A stretch of DNA of 64,000 nucleotides from Pectobacterium carotovorum (GTDB taxonomy: Bacteria; Pseudomonadota; Gammaproteobacteria; Enterobacterales; Enterobacteriaceae), in the NCBI RefSeq assembly GCF_033898505.1, contig NZ_JAXAFK010000003.1, forward strand, positions 186,001 through 250,000. Direction: 5' to 3'. Every line of letters starts with the position of its first letter. The first letter of the stretch is position 1. A program made the translations under genes and the position numbers. Under the pieces are notes generated by a model. It made no database searches and had not been told where the DNA came from. It was given only the letters and a program-made list of their open reading frames with translations. Positions 1 through 9,538 of the stretch are shown here, one piece after another.

Positions 1-687
1 CTTGGTGTTATTGCTTGCGCCGGGCGCTGCGGTCAGAGCCGGTAAAAGATTGGGCTCATTCAGGAAACCGAACGTGTTGTTTTGCCCGTTGTTGTAGCCG
101 TAGAACCCCACGCGGTTACGTGCGATCTCCAGAGAGCGAGCAACCGAGATTCGTTTTTCCGCTGCTGACTGAATACGCGCGCGAGCTGTCCGCGCTTCCT
201 CCAGCAAGCCCACCGAAAAGCCCAGTTCAAAACGAACGACAGTACGGCGAGCGTAATCCGCCTGCCATGACGCGAGCGGGATATTACCGTTATCAGTGTA
301 CGGAACAGCATCACCGAGATTTTCCAGAATACCCTGGATGATTTCTTCATCTTCCCACGCTCCGACGGTTGCAATGCCCATCAGTTGATCGGCTTTTCGC
401 GCAGCGGTAATGACGCGAACAAAACCCGGCAGCCACTCCTGCAAAAATTGCAGCGGCGTGGGCGTTCCCTGCGCCAGCAGGCCGGGCAGCGGTGACGGGT
501 TCAACCCTACATCATTAGAGTCCAACCCGATCCCGTTAAGCATGTCGCGTGCATCACGATCGCTGATATGGATACCCAGCATCGATAATTCACGATGCGC
601 ATGACGGGCGATATCTGCCCGGTTGATTTGTAGCGGGCGAACACGTTCAGATGTCAGCGCGCTATGAATTCGTGAAACTTGAGGCAT
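1..687 (-). CDS. Phage major capsid protein, DUF2184 type (C-terminus cut by window edge)
   Basis: The reading frame is open from an ATG at 687 to the window edge, giving 229 residues of an N-terminal part. The start MPQVSRIHSALT and the later segments EEARTARARIQSAAEKR and NRVGFYGYNNG resemble the DUF2184 major capsid family found in phages with DUF1073 portals and DUF2213 proteins. Its place after the cement and DUF2213 genes agrees with a capsid role. It forms the procapsid shell in this family; the assignment rests on resemblance and context and the C-terminus is not visible. Confidence 0.8.
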   Translation of the reverse strand, partial: MPQVSRIHSALTSERVRPLQINRADIARHAHRELSMLGIHISDRDARDMLNGIGLDSNDVGLNPSPLPGLLAQGTPTPLQFLQEWLPGFVRVITAARKADQLMGIATVGAWEDEEIIQGILENLGDAVPYTDNGNIPLASWQADYARRTVVRFELGFSVGLLEEARTARARIQSAAEKRISVARSLEIARNRVGFYGYNNGQNNTFGFLNEPNLLPALTAAPGASNNTK

Positions 688-698
688 TGTGTTTTTCC

Positions 699-1196
699 TT
701 AATTAGTCAGGCGCAGTGAAATCAGACCGCCCGATGCGTTAGCCTGACGAACGCGGCTAATAGAGGCGTTCGGAATAGCGATAACGCCAGAGGGGATGCT
801 TTCAGGGTCTTCGATGTGAACGATAACGCCGTCCGCCACCTGATAGCCGAGCACATCACCGTAACCCACCGCCGTACTGACACGTACAGTGATTTCGCCC
901 ATGTCCGTGAACTCACCAACAGCGCCATTCGGCAAATGCGGTGCTTCATCGTCACCAATACGCCCCAAATACAGCCCTGTTTTAGGGCTGGTCATTACGC
1001 CCCAAAACACGCCAGTACCGCCAGCCTGCACCGTTTCACTGTCGCTATTGAGCGTAAATACCCGCCCCCACACATTGTTAGCGGGGGTTGTGCTGTTCAG
1101 TACGCCCGGCTTGGCGCGTGTCGGGCCATCGTGAGAGACCTCACCGACGACGCCGTAGCCCTGACTGAATCGCACCGATTGTTGAAAATCTGCCAT
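699..1196 (-). CDS. Phage structural (capsid cement-like) protein
   Basis: A 165-residue protein, rich in glycine, valine and beta-strand-like stretches, with no membrane segment. It sits between the DUF2213 gene (sharing base 1196) and the major capsid gene, the usual place for head-decoration or cement proteins. Segments such as GVFWGVMTSPK and VGYGDVLGYQV fit the Gp24-like structural cement proteins of related phages, which stabilise the capsid lattice after expansion. Function is inferred from family resemblance and position. Confidence 0.65.
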   Translation of the reverse strand: MADFQQSVRFSQGYGVVGEVSHDGPTRAKPGVLNSTTPANNVWGRVFTLNSDSETVQAGGTGVFWGVMTSPKTGLYLGRIGDDEAPHLPNGAVGEFTDMGEITVRVSTAVGYGDVLGYQVADGVIVHIEDPESIPSGVIAIPNASISRVRQANASGGLISLRLTN

Positions 1197-2386
1197 TATT
1201 TCTCCCCTTTCACATATTTCATTACAACGCTGTTTTCATCCGCGCTATCCAGCGTTACCGCGTGCTGACCTGCTTTTGTCGCAGTGGCGGCCGCGCCGTC
1301 CAGATATCCCGTTAGGAACGTCATTTCCTGCCCTTTCGGTGCGCTAATGCCGAGCTTCTTCACACCGTATGCCGCTACATCGGCCGTGGTCATTTCTGCC
1401 GCGTCGAACGTGCCTACATGCCATGACAGCTTTTCTGCTAGCGAATCACGCTGACGCATTTCACGTAAAACAGCCTTAACGCTGTTCTTTTCCAGACCAG
1501 TGAGGCGCTTATCCATGCTATCGAGCGCAGCTGCGGTTTCTTTGTCCTTTTCGTCGTCGTCCTGAGTAGCCGCAGCATTAGGATCGTCTTCATCCGTGGT
1601 TTGTGCGGGCTGATTTTCTGGCGGCGTATCCTCATCAGTCGTAGTGGCTGGCGGGGCTTCCTCCGCTGGTGCTGGTGCCGCTGCTGTAGCGGAAACCAGT
1701 TTTTGCAGTGCAGGGAGCATCGTCATAAAGACTTTGATCCCATCCTCCAGTGACAACTGGGCGGTTTGCGTCTCGTCGTTGTCAGTTGTGGTTGCTGCTG
1801 TGTTTTCGTTTTCGTCTGCCATTTGTATATCCTTTGCATCTAACGTTACGGCATCAAGAACGGCCACCGATGGCCCCTGACGCCCCTCTTCCACCGATGA
1901 GAGGTGGTTACCCCGTATTTTTCGCTGAATCACGTCATGGGGTTGACCATTGGCCACCCCCGTAGCGACACCTGATTTCCACTCGTATCTGGAGCGATAA
2001 CCCGGCGACAGCTCTTTCTTTCCTGCTTCTATCAGCATTTTCAGTGATTTAGAAAACAGCTTGATGTTTCCGCGTAGCACGCCGTCTTTGTAGTAAACGC
2101 GCTCACCGATAACGCCCTGAATACCCTTCTCTTCAGGAGGTGTTAATCCTTCATCGTCATCACCTAGCAGGCCGGGCGGGTGATCGTCCGTCCACGGCAA
2201 CAGCTTGAATGACTCGATACAGTCAGGGTCTTGCAGCTCCTCCTCTGGCCGCCAGACGCGGTAAATTTTGTCGGGGTCTGGTGCGCCGGGTATGTTCTTT
2301 CCCAGATATTCGAATACACCAGCCATCGAGATCGGGTTATCTGGTATCTCAGGCCACCCGTTAATGTCATAAACACGCTGTGTCAT
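1196..2386 (-). CDS. DUF2213 phage head maturation protein (protease/scaffold candidate)
   Basis: A 396-residue protein. Residues 1-190 match the DUF2213 type, with segments such as [19 protein letters not shown] and [14 protein letters not shown]. Residues about 195-290 are low-complexity, acidic and rich in Thr, Ala, Asp and Glu, like a scaffold delta-domain, and a helical tail follows. DUF2213 proteins lie beside capsid genes and are taken to be head maturation proteases, often fused to scaffold; the acidic linker fits such a fusion. The start overlaps the previous gene by four bases. The catalytic role is not shown by the sequence. Confidence 0.75.
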   Translation of the reverse strand: MTQRVYDINGWPEIPDNPISMAGVFEYLGKNIPGAPDPDKIYRVWRPEEELQDPDCIESFKLLPWTDDHPPGLLGDDDEGLTPPEEKGIQGVIGERVYYKDGVLRGNIKLFSKSLKMLIEAGKKELSPGYRSRYEWKSGVATGVANGQPHDVIQRKIRGNHLSSVEEGRQGPSVAVLDAVTLDAKDIQMADENENTAATTTDNDETQTAQLSLEDGIKVFMTMLPALQKLVSATAAAPAPAEEAPPATTTDEDTPPENQPAQTTDEDDPNAAATQDDDEKDKETAAALDSMDKRLTGLEKNSVKAVLREMRQRDSLAEKLSWHVGTFDAAEMTTADVAAYGVKKLGISAPKGQEMTFLTGYLDGAAATATKAGQHAVTLDSADENSVVMKYVKGEK

Positions 2387-3258
2387 TGCTCATCCTCAAA
2401 ATCCACCACCGGGCGCTTTGTACAACGGCAAAACGGGAGCTGACCGGGAAAGCCGCGCTCTCCTGTTCGCTTGTCAATGATGGGTGGATCATCAATATCG
2501 AAAATCCCGCCATTCAATCCTGCAGGCCAGTCCAGCATGTGGTACTCACGCGGGTCATTACTGCCGCCGCTGTGCACCCATTCAAATTTACGAATGCCGG
2601 CGCTTTTAAATCCGGCGAGTGATGTGTCGCTGTAAACCTTACGCGTCTGATCAAGTGCGACGTTTTTAGCCCAGTTGCGAACCTTAACGCCGTATTCATC
2701 CAGCGCAGGTTGCAGGTCTTCCAGCCCCCGTCCGTTCGATATTGAACGCATCACCTCATCACCGACTTGTTCTAGGTATTTAGCCGGAACACGTTTAATC
2801 AGACTTGCTGCTGCCTGGCTGCCAGCGCGTATCGTTTCCTTCACTGCGGCGGATTGCATGTCGAGGCGAAGAGAAACCCCCTCGCCGATTTCGTCCAGAC
2901 TGCGTTTTACTGCTGTGCCAGCGCTGCCTGTGACGCGCTCAACCATTCGCGCGGTGGCCTTGTCGGTCATATCGTCAAAAATGCCCTGCCATTTTCGGCG
3001 CAGGCGACGCAGCACCCCTGACGCGGCGTTAACAAGACTGGCATCCAGTGTTGCGCCGTCGAGCGTGGGTGATTGGGTTTCATAGAGGGAATGGACTTGC
3101 TGAACTACGTCTGCGCGCATCAGTTCGAATTCACGCGTAATGCGGTGTTGGTATTCCTGTCCCGCACTGATGGGGGCAAAAACCGCCGCGCCGCGTAATA
3201 CACCGTCACGACTGGCCGGACGTGGACGGCGGGGCATTCTGCGAACTGCTCTCGCCAT
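2383..3258 (-). CDS. Phage head morphogenesis protein, Mu gpF-like
   Basis: A 291-residue protein with an Arg/Pro-rich basic N-terminus, a long helical middle and a C-terminal Mu F-type domain: [19 protein letters not shown], then [16 protein letters not shown], then [13 protein letters not shown]. The His and Cys pattern at the end is typical of this minor head protein family, which is needed for head assembly and lies after the portal gene. The first 53 bases overlap the 3' end of the portal gene, as is common for this pair. Confidence 0.85.
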   Translation of the reverse strand: MARAVRRMPRRPRPASRDGVLRGAAVFAPISAGQEYQHRITREFELMRADVVQQVHSLYETQSPTLDGATLDASLVNAASGVLRRLRRKWQGIFDDMTDKATARMVERVTGSAGTAVKRSLDEIGEGVSLRLDMQSAAVKETIRAGSQAAASLIKRVPAKYLEQVGDEVMRSISNGRGLEDLQPALDEYGVKVRNWAKNVALDQTRKVYSDTSLAGFKSAGIRKFEWVHSGGSNDPREYHMLDWPAGLNGGIFDIDDPPIIDKRTGERGFPGQLPFCRCTKRPVVDFEDEQ

Positions 3259-4750
3259 TTACTCGATCCTCTCGGTTGTCCTCTCTGGTTTCCTCGTCAG
3301 GCGGCTCCGCTCGCGTTATGCCGCTGTACCCGCTGCGCGGATCGGCAATCAGGCGATCGCGCGCGTCGTACTGGTCAATGCTGCCGGTATTGACCAGGTT
3401 CAAATCTGTGCGGCTGTTGATTTCGTTAATCTCTGCAACCTCTTTCGCGGTCAGAGAATCCAGCGGGTTCCATGTATGACTGAGCGTTATGGGCTTAATA
3501 CCCAACTTAGGGGCGATATGTGAGCGCATCAGCAGAAGGTGGTGACGGCGCAGTATTGGCGTCAGGTCGTGCGTTTGTAGGCTTTCCAACTCTTCGTGAT
3601 AATTCGACTCTTCATACTCACCCGTGGTGTTAAAGCCTTTTGGCTGGGTGCCGAGTAGCTTTGTACCAGGCACATGTGCACCAGCAGCCACAAGTTGGTA
3701 TTGCGTCATGATCAAGTTGTCAAAATCCGCCAGCGACGTATCAAACTGCTGGACATCATCCTCTGTCATGTCAGCAACTTTTACGCCGTAGTTGTCACGA
3801 TACTTGATCCACTGCGAAAGGCTTTCTTCGAAGGCGTCTTGATTCGACATCACCTTCGCCATATCGGTTTTCAGTACCGTTGAGCGCTTCGTTAACGCCA
3901 TGTGCGGCGCTTCGTTTGCCACTCGTTCAGCAGCGTAGACGCGCTCCATGATGCGCTGCGGTACTGATACCCCGCCGTACTGATAGGCAGGCTTGAGAAT
4001 GTCAGCGACAGGGAACGGGATGAAAACCATCAGGTGTGATCGGTGATAGCGTTTACCGTTTATCATCCAGTGCGTCGGCGTCATGAATCCGGGTTTTTCA
4101 GGATTTGCCATTGCCGCACCGCTCAGCTCTGGCGTGCACCATTGCGGATCAACCTGAACAATACCCCGATAACTGAATGGCGTGATGCCATCGGGATTAA
4201 ACGGTTTTTCGTAATATTTCGGGTCTGTGCTGCGGACATCGAATAGCGCGACGCGAATACCGAATGTGCGACCGAACGACACGTAATCGCGCATCTGTCC
4301 GGTAATATCAAAATGCTCGTCGTAGTGATTAACCAGCGACAGCACGTCAGGAGGCAATTCACCGCCGCCAGACTTTTTAACGGTGTAACCGCGCCGAATG
4401 GCATCGCGCCCCGGCATCACGCACGCTTTATTAATCAACCAGTGCTGCGCAATCAGCGCACACAGCGTGTGACCGAGGAAGCCCTGATTTGCATACCACA
4501 GCGCGAGTGAATGGCTGAATGCCCCGTCAGCAGACACCTCTGGAGATATCAGCGATCCGTCACCGTCCATGCTATCCATTGTGCCGGAAGGCGCTGCTGT
4601 GGGTACTTTGCTAAAAATGCGCGTCAGCACGCTGCTTAATGCGCTGGTGACCGATCCACTATCTCCGCTGATTGCGTGAGTTGAAAAGAAGCTCTCGCGC
4701 TGCACAGGCGGGTTTTCAGCTTTGCGTTTCTTTTTCCTGAACCATCCCAC
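3206..4750 (-). CDS. Phage portal protein, DUF1073 family
   Basis: A 514-residue protein starting MGWFRKKKRK. The middle carries features of DUF1073 portals: SYRGIVQVDPQWC, HRSHLMVFIPFPV, QYGGVSVPQRIMERVYAAER and GTKLLGTQPKGFNTTGEYE. Portals form the dodecameric vertex ring through which terminase pumps DNA. The position directly downstream of the terminases and upstream of the Mu F-like gene supports this. DUF1073 proteins are sometimes labelled anti-CBASS Acb1-family in databases because of one diverged member; nothing here suggests nuclease function. A terminator lies 37 bases upstream of its start. Confidence 0.88.
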   Translation of the reverse strand: MGWFRKKKRKAENPPVQRESFFSTHAISGDSGSVTSALSSVLTRIFSKVPTAAPSGTMDSMDGDGSLISPEVSADGAFSHSLALWYANQGFLGHTLCALIAQHWLINKACVMPGRDAIRRGYTVKKSGGGELPPDVLSLVNHYDEHFDITGQMRDYVSFGRTFGIRVALFDVRSTDPKYYEKPFNPDGITPFSYRGIVQVDPQWCTPELSGAAMANPEKPGFMTPTHWMINGKRYHRSHLMVFIPFPVADILKPAYQYGGVSVPQRIMERVYAAERVANEAPHMALTKRSTVLKTDMAKVMSNQDAFEESLSQWIKYRDNYGVKVADMTEDDVQQFDTSLADFDNLIMTQYQLVAAGAHVPGTKLLGTQPKGFNTTGEYEESNYHEELESLQTHDLTPILRRHHLLLMRSHIAPKLGIKPITLSHTWNPLDSLTAKEVAEINEINSRTDLNLVNTGSIDQYDARDRLIADPRSGYSGITRAEPPDEETREDNREDRVNGESSSQNAPPSTSGQS

Positions 4751-4786
4751 TTAAAACGCTCCTGTGGCCTGAATGTTGTAGAAATG

Positions 4787-4815
4787 AAAAAACCGGAGTG
4801 GTTAGGCTCCGGTTT
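4787..4815 (-). terminator. Intrinsic terminator between terminase and portal genes
   Basis: On the minus strand an 8-bp perfect stem (AACCGGAG with CTCCGGTT) closes an 8-base loop and runs straight into six T residues. On the plus strand no T run follows, so it acts on leftward transcription. It lies in the 268-bp gap between the large terminase stop and the portal start. The rest of the gap (4,816-5,018) is AT-rich and I see no gene in it. Confidence 0.8.
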
Positions 4816-5018
4816 CGTTCAGTAGAATTGATTGAGATAAAAAACAGATATCAGCCCACGAAATCGCTGTTATCACGTTGGATTTGTGCTGCTTTTCGTA
4901 ACTACATCAGTGCTAACCCACCAACCAATCATTAGTTTAAAGTGGTATTTTAAATATAAGTTCAGATAAGCACCATTATGTTAAATAGAGGAAAAACCGA
5001 CCGTTTTTGATGAGCCAT

Positions 5019-6410
5019 TTATCCAAAAAAGCCACGGCGAGTTTTGACCGGAGCGAACGCCATAATGAAACCATCTGCAACGTTTGGGGATTTAACTTCA
5101 CGCTTTGCCAAATCCTTTTTGCTCTCAACCTTAACGCGCCCGTTTTTGTCGAAGTCACGCTTTGGCGTGGATAGCTCAAATTTCAGCTTATCTAAAAATG
5201 GACAATCACTATCAATACTGATCATTTCGTCAACAGGGAACTTCTCACCATGCGTTACGGCGTTGAACGTATTGCGGAAGCGGTCAGCAACTAGCCACCA
5301 AGACTGAGCTTTGAGGTTTGAGAAGAAATCCTTGTTCTTAATGCCAGGTTGATACTCTCGCTCTGGTTCATGAACATCTGCGCCAGCATTGAATTTATGA
5401 TATTCCACCAGCTTGGCGCGTCGCCCCTCCTCCTTCTGCCGCTCTTCGTTGATCTCGGCAAACTTAGATCCACATGAAGCACCAACACCGATTGAGTCGT
5501 AAACCACCTCAGCATCACGCTCCAGCGCAACGTTATACGTCCGCTTGCTGCTTTTCATTAACTCGTCTTCACGGGCCTTCCATTCGTCAGCCCAGAACGC
5601 GACAGAGCCGTGAGAAAAAACATTTGCGCACTTATCTTCTCCGCTGTCTGCTACGTCAAAGCCAACGCGTTTACGCCCTTCGGCCTTGAACCCTAACTTT
5701 TTATGAGCATCAATAGCCGCTTCAATCCACGACAGCTTAATGATCGCCTCGTCGTCATCCGTGCGAGGTACACCGAGGTAAACGTGATCAAACGCTTCTG
5801 GGTCGCGCGCTTTAGCTGCCTCGATAACAGTTTTAATCGTGTCACTCAAAAACGGGTTTTCATCGTAGTTAATTTTACGCACCAAGGTGTTTGGTGGTGG
5901 CTCGACAACAAAATTTCTCCAGACGAAATCTGTAACCAGTCGCGGGTTGAAGATAAACCAACATTCCGAGCCCTCTTTACGAATTGTCGGTTCCAGTATC
6001 TCCCACTGCGCCTCGGTCATCGCGTGCGCCTCTTCATTCCAAAGCACATCTACGCCTTCCAAAGATTTGATCTCTTCAGTGTGACGCCATAGGCCATAGA
6101 AAATGAATTCCGCGCCTGTGTGCCGGTTGATTATTTTGTTATCCATAATGCGGAAGCGGTGACGCAGCCCAAACCTGTTTATCTGGATTCTTAGTAGGGC
6201 GTAAACTGACTCCTCGATTTTGTTCTGTATCTGACGAGTGCAAAGGAATCGTAGAGGGTAATTGTCAGCCAGAAAAATAGCGATCCCAGCAGCATCCCAC
6301 GACTTACTTGATGTTCGCCCACCATATAAAACTTTATTCCTTGCCTTTGTCGTCCAGAACGGGCGCAGCGCTGGATTCAGTGTTGGTTTCGATATCTGCA
6401 TAGAAGTCAT
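5019..6410 (-). CDS. Phage terminase large subunit, PBSX type
   Basis: A 463-residue DNA-packaging motor ATPase and nuclease. Near residues 30-38 is a Walker A variant, YGGRTSSKSW; the Walker B region reads SLEGVDVLWNEEAH near residue 120. The C-terminal half holds the expected nuclease acidic positions (RVGFDVADSGEDKC near 250). Length and layout match PBSX/T4-like phage terminases. The start overlaps the small subunit by 77 bases; a later start (Met4) is possible. Confidence 0.92.
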   Translation of the reverse strand: MTSMQISKPTLNPALRPFWTTKARNKVLYGGRTSSKSWDAAGIAIFLADNYPLRFLCTRQIQNKIEESVYALLRIQINRFGLRHRFRIMDNKIINRHTGAEFIFYGLWRHTEEIKSLEGVDVLWNEEAHAMTEAQWEILEPTIRKEGSECWFIFNPRLVTDFVWRNFVVEPPPNTLVRKINYDENPFLSDTIKTVIEAAKARDPEAFDHVYLGVPRTDDDEAIIKLSWIEAAIDAHKKLGFKAEGRKRVGFDVADSGEDKCANVFSHGSVAFWADEWKAREDELMKSSKRTYNVALERDAEVVYDSIGVGASCGSKFAEINEERQKEEGRRAKLVEYHKFNAGADVHEPEREYQPGIKNKDFFSNLKAQSWWLVADRFRNTFNAVTHGEKFPVDEMISIDSDCPFLDKLKFELSTPKRDFDKNGRVKVESKKDLAKREVKSPNVADGFIMAFAPVKTRRGFFG

Positions 6411-7146
6411 TCAGTCCGCGAGGTGCGTTGTCATTTGTATCACCGACTTCACGTTTAAGTCGGTCAACCTCAAGGCCGACTTTCTCAGTTGCAGCCAGGC
6501 GGTAATCGGTATCTGCGAATATTTTCCCAACGGTGGCCAGCGTTCCGGTTATGGATTCAATGCGCACGGTATTTCGCATCATGGCTTTCTCAGCGGCGCT
6601 GATATTTTCAAGCAACCCCTTCTTCTCCTGAGGTTCCTTCACATCTTCCAGCTTGGTCATCCACCTTCCGATATTTTCGGCGGCAACAAGATTGCTGGCG
6701 CGTAACCGGAATAACTCATCTTCCAGTTGGAGCGCCTTGGCATCCTCTATCACTTCATCGCTCAGCAACAAACGGCGAGCGTATCCGCCATGTTTAAGGG
6801 CGTGCTGGTTACCGGGCTGGAATGGGTTAACGGGTGGTGCGGTACGCGATCCGCGAATCGGTTTCGTTTCCTGATGATGTTCGGCCTTCCCTTCCGCGCG
6901 CTTTTCGCCATCGCCAGATTTAACGGGGCTTTGAGTGGTACGCGCACTATTTTTTTGCGTACCGCTTTTGCGTACTTGCGTACCTTTTTGCGTACCGCCT
7001 TTTTTGTTGCGTACCCAGCCCAGCTTTGCAGCCTTTTTCCGTATGGCTCCCTCGGTTATATCGTGCTGTGCTGCTATTTTATAGAGGGACAACACTCCGG
7101 CGCAGTAGGCCTTCTCGATGGCCCCCCAGTCCGGTGTATTGGGCAT
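6334..7146 (-). CDS. Phage terminase small subunit
   Basis: A 270-residue DNA-recognition subunit. The N-terminus (DWGAIEKAYCAGVLSLYKI then EGAIRKKAAKLGWVR) is a helix-turn-helix typical of these subunits. A linker with repeated GTQK/GTQV motifs follows (about residues 50-60), then a region rich in polar residues, then the helical oligomerisation core (PGNQHALKHGGYARRLL onward). It lies directly upstream of, and overlaps, the large subunit. A terminator precedes it, so it presumably depends on antiterminated late transcription. Confidence 0.88.
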   Translation of the reverse strand: MPNTPDWGAIEKAYCAGVLSLYKIAAQHDITEGAIRKKAAKLGWVRNKKGGTQKGTQVRKSGTQKNSARTTQSPVKSGDGEKRAEGKAEHHQETKPIRGSRTAPPVNPFQPGNQHALKHGGYARRLLLSDEVIEDAKALQLEDELFRLRASNLVAAENIGRWMTKLEDVKEPQEKKGLLENISAAEKAMMRNTVRIESITGTLATVGKIFADTDYRLAATEKVGLEVDRLKREVGDTNDNAPRGLNDFYADIETNTESSAAPVLDDKGKE

Positions 7147-7212
7147 ATCATCCTCGCTTTGATAAAACCATTACGCTATTCACTCACTCAGGAATGAATG
7201 GTGTGATGGCAA

Positions 7213-7235
7213 TAAAAAACCGCCCGTAGGCGGTT
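7213..7235 (-). terminator. Intrinsic terminator upstream of terminase genes
   Basis: Reading leftward, a 7-bp stem AACCGCC/GGCGGTT with a 4-base loop is followed by six T residues. It follows the small gene ending at 7,257 and precedes the small terminase start by 67 bases, so packaging genes need read-through. Confidence 0.8.
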
Positions 7236-7256
7236 CACATAGTATTGCTAGCAATT

Positions 7257-7532
7257 TCAACCACCAGGGCGGTTAACCGGGTTAGTTATCTCAAACAAAC
7301 GCACAACCTGATCAGTACCACCGTCACTTACAACGGTGCGAATGGTATTGTCTTCGCGAGGAGTGAAAGTCACTTCAACTTCATAACCCATTGCTGCATG
7401 TTCATCACACAAATAAGCATTTGTGTTATGAGCCCAAATAGCAGATAAATCATCAAGTTCTCGACGAAGTCTTACCCCGATGATTTTATTTGCTAACCGT
7501 CCACAACCACTGATAATACATGTTCCAGACAT
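7257..7532 (-). CDS. Unknown phage protein, 91 residues
   Basis: Not recognised. A 91-residue soluble protein with Cys residues at CIISGCG (about 4-10) and a CDEH motif near residue 44, a possible metal-binding arrangement. The start has a good purine-rich site (AAAGGAAAAAAC) upstream. It is closed by its own terminator at 7,213-7,235, so it ends the transcription segment that begins with the lysis genes and the upstream methylase. Confidence 0.7.
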   Translation of the reverse strand: MSGTCIISGCGRLANKIIGVRLRRELDDLSAIWAHNTNAYLCDEHAAMGYEVEVTFTPREDNTIRTVVSDGGTDQVVRLFEITNPVNRPGG

Positions 7533-7584
7533 GTTTTTTCCTTTTGTTGGTTAACCATAAAGGAAAGTACCACAGATCCGGAGG

Positions 7585-8466
7585 TTATTCAGTAGTTTTG
7601 CTAAATGTAACAAATCCATTCAGGCTATTCTGCTCTAGTCCAACGCGATTTTTTGCAACCTCACAATGGGATGGCAATAGCTCGAAACCAATAGAGTTTC
7701 TTGAGAGCCTCTCAGAAACCAACAATGTTGTTCCTGAGCCTGCAAAAGGATCCAATATGACATCACCTGGTTGTGTAAAAAGTTTGATAAACCACTCGGG
7801 GAGCGATTCAGGGAAAGCTGCGCTATGGCTTTTATTCCCGCATTCAGTAGCCATGTGCAGAACGTTGGTAGGATAAGCCATCTCCCTTTCTTGCCAGTTG
7901 GATATGTTTTTTCCAAACCCGCTCCCAACACGCGACTCATCCCGGATAGTATCTTTTGCGCTGAGTTTTTTCAGACGATCCTTCTTCCAGTCACCCATAG
8001 GAACCATTACTGCATCTTGGTACATTGCGAATTTTTTTGATTTTGTAAAATGGATACAGCGCTCCCAAGAATCACGAAACCGGTTTGGCCACTTGCCAGG
8101 AAATGAGTTTTTTTTATGCCAAATGTACTCTTCCGTCCACAGCCAACCTAACTGGCGCATACGCAAAATCAACTCAAGCACGTATGTATGTCTTTCTCCA
8201 TTCACCGCTTTTTCTTTGATGTTAAGCACAAACGAACCTGTTGGCTTGAGAACGCGATGTAACTGCTCAGCAATTGGGGTAAACCATTCCACATACTTGT
8301 CAGGTGAAATTCCGCCATAGGTGCCTTTTCGCTGATCGGCATACGGTGGGGATGTAACAATAAGATCAACGGATGAATCTTCCATCATGGATAATAAATT
8401 AAGACAGTCACCCTGATAGAGATGTGTTCCATCGGTTTTGATATTTATGGCGGTTTTTTTTAACAT
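7585..8466 (-). CDS. Phage DNA methyltransferase, N4-cytosine type (SPPY)
   Basis: A 293-residue amino-methyltransferase. The catalytic motif IV is TSPPY near residue 45, and the AdoMet site DPFAGSGTTLLVSERL is near residue 250. This order (catalytic before AdoMet site) is the beta class; SPPY is more common in N4-cytosine than N6-adenine enzymes. The ATG at 8,466 is chosen over an in-frame ATG at 8,493 because TGAGG lies 9 bases before it. No cognate restriction gene is adjacent, so it is a solitary methylase, probably protecting phage DNA from host restriction. Confidence 0.85.
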   Translation of the reverse strand: MLKKTAINIKTDGTHLYQGDCLNLLSMMEDSSVDLIVTSPPYADQRKGTYGGISPDKYVEWFTPIAEQLHRVLKPTGSFVLNIKEKAVNGERHTYVLELILRMRQLGWLWTEEYIWHKKNSFPGKWPNRFRDSWERCIHFTKSKKFAMYQDAVMVPMGDWKKDRLKKLSAKDTIRDESRVGSGFGKNISNWQEREMAYPTNVLHMATECGNKSHSAAFPESLPEWFIKLFTQPGDVILDPFAGSGTTLLVSERLSRNSIGFELLPSHCEVAKNRVGLEQNSLNGFVTFSKTTE

Positions 8467-8551
8467 CCCGTTAGACCTCAAAATGAAAGTCATTGGAGCA
8501 TACCAGCCCTATCAATGAAGGTCCAGTTATTTATGAATAATGGAGCAACCT

Positions 8552-8854
8552 TTATAGCCCCCATCTCATCGCGTCAATATCTCTGATTGCCCGTTTATCA
8601 GCGTTACATTTCTCTATCACTGTCAGTAGTCGTTCATTCAGTTCAACGCTATCGCCGTATGTCATCTGATAAGGAATTTCCGGTACGATGCAGTCAATCA
8701 GCAATTCGGCGGGAATCGGCGCCACCGGAGCTGGCACGTATTCTGTACGCGTGTTCGCGCAGCCGGTTAACCACATCAGCAGGAACATGATTAGCAGCGC
8801 ATCTCTCACCAGATAGCGATTGACGTATATAAACAATGCGCGTCTCAGACTCAT
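8552..8854 (-). CDS. Rz1-like spanin outer-membrane lipoprotein
   Basis: The frame overlaps the Rz gene by more than 150 bases in a shifted frame, the hallmark of Rz/Rz1. It has a hydrophobic signal followed by a lipobox ending LTGC, then a Pro/Ala-rich segment (PAPVAPIPAE). Rz1 bridges to Rz across the periplasm and fuses inner and outer membranes at lysis. The start is uncertain: Met at 8,854 is used here, and 8,788 would give a shorter signal. The C-terminal extension of about 70 residues after the lipobox is longer than in lambda Rz1. Confidence 0.75.
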   Translation of the reverse strand: MSLRRALFIYVNRYLVRDALLIMFLLMWLTGCANTRTEYVPAPVAPIPAELLIDCIVPEIPYQMTYGDSVELNERLLTVIEKCNADKRAIRDIDAMRWGL

Positions 8855-9080
8855 TCTGTATCTGCTGTTTTGCATCTGCATTCGCTCGCGTAATTGTGTT
8901 AATGATGCGCATAGATGTGATGACGTTTGACGTTATCGTTTCGGCGCGTTGCTCATTTGCAGCTGATACATTGCTATCACGTTCCGCAGCATCAGCATCC
9001 CAGCGCAACCCCTGAACGTAACCGCCAATCACTATTCCAGCCACCAGCCCAACGAGTAGTGATTTTACGTCGCCAAACAT
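8694..9080 (-). CDS. Rz-like spanin inner-membrane subunit
   Basis: A 128-residue protein with an N-terminal membrane anchor (LLVGLVAGIVIGGYVQGL, about residues 8-25) followed by a helical periplasmic domain. It overlaps the endolysin by 16 bases upstream and encodes Rz1 in another frame downstream. It is the inner-membrane half of the spanin that disrupts the outer membrane in the last lysis step. Confidence 0.8.
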   Translation of the reverse strand: MFGDVKSLLVGLVAGIVIGGYVQGLRWDADAAERDSNVSAANEQRAETITSNVITSMRIINTITRANADAKQQIQNESETRIVYIRQSLSGERCAANHVPADVVNRLREHAYRIRASSGGADSRRIAD

Positions 9081-9538
9081 AACTCACGCTCCACTGCCCG
9101 ACGATCCACCAGCCCCCGCCAGACTTTGCCACCAGCTTTATTCCATCGCTTTAGCTCGTCGCACGCTTCTGACGTGTCGCCTGCATTCAACTTACGCAGC
9201 ATTGTTGAGCGAGTCAGAGAACCAACACCCACGTTGTACGTAAACGAAATCAGCGAAGCTTTGCGAAAATCGCTCATTGGAACTTTGACGTGTCGCTCGA
9301 CAGCCGCAGCAACCGGAGCCATATCTTTTTCCAGCAACTCATCGCACTCAGCTTGCGTGTACGTTTTTCCGATGATGATATCGGATCCCGTATGCCCATA
9401 GCAGACTGTCAGGATTCCGGCGACATCGTAATATGGCGTATATCGAACGCCCTCAAACCACTGAATGAGAACGATAGCAATCGCCAGAGCGCCACCACCG
9501 GCGGCTTTCGCAATGCGTGCTTTTAATGTCGGGTTCAT
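9065..9538 (-). CDS. SAR endolysin, GH24 lysozyme
   Basis: A 157-residue phage lysozyme. The N-terminus has a weakly hydrophobic, Ala/Gly-rich signal-anchor-release segment (GGGALAIAIVLIQW, about residues 14-27) directly before the catalytic Glu in FEGVRYTPYYD. The E..D..T arrangement of GH24 follows (Asp in YYDVAG, Thr in LTVCYGHTG). Cys in LTVCYGH may take part in the disulfide or activation switch known in SAR lysozymes. It cleaves peptidoglycan after membrane depolarisation. It overlaps the holin stop by four bases (ATGA). Confidence 0.92.
   Translation of the reverse strand: MNPTLKARIAKAAGGGALAIAIVLIQWFEGVRYTPYYDVAGILTVCYGHTGSDIIIGKTYTQAECDELLEKDMAPVAAAVERHVKVPMSDFRKASLISFTYNVGVGSLTRSTMLRKLNAGDTSEACDELKRWNKAGGKVWRGLVDRRAVERELCLAT

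Noticed and set aside
3206..4750. Anti-CBASS nuclease function for the DUF1073 protein
   Set aside because: Length, motifs and position are those of a portal protein; the database label for this family is misleading here.
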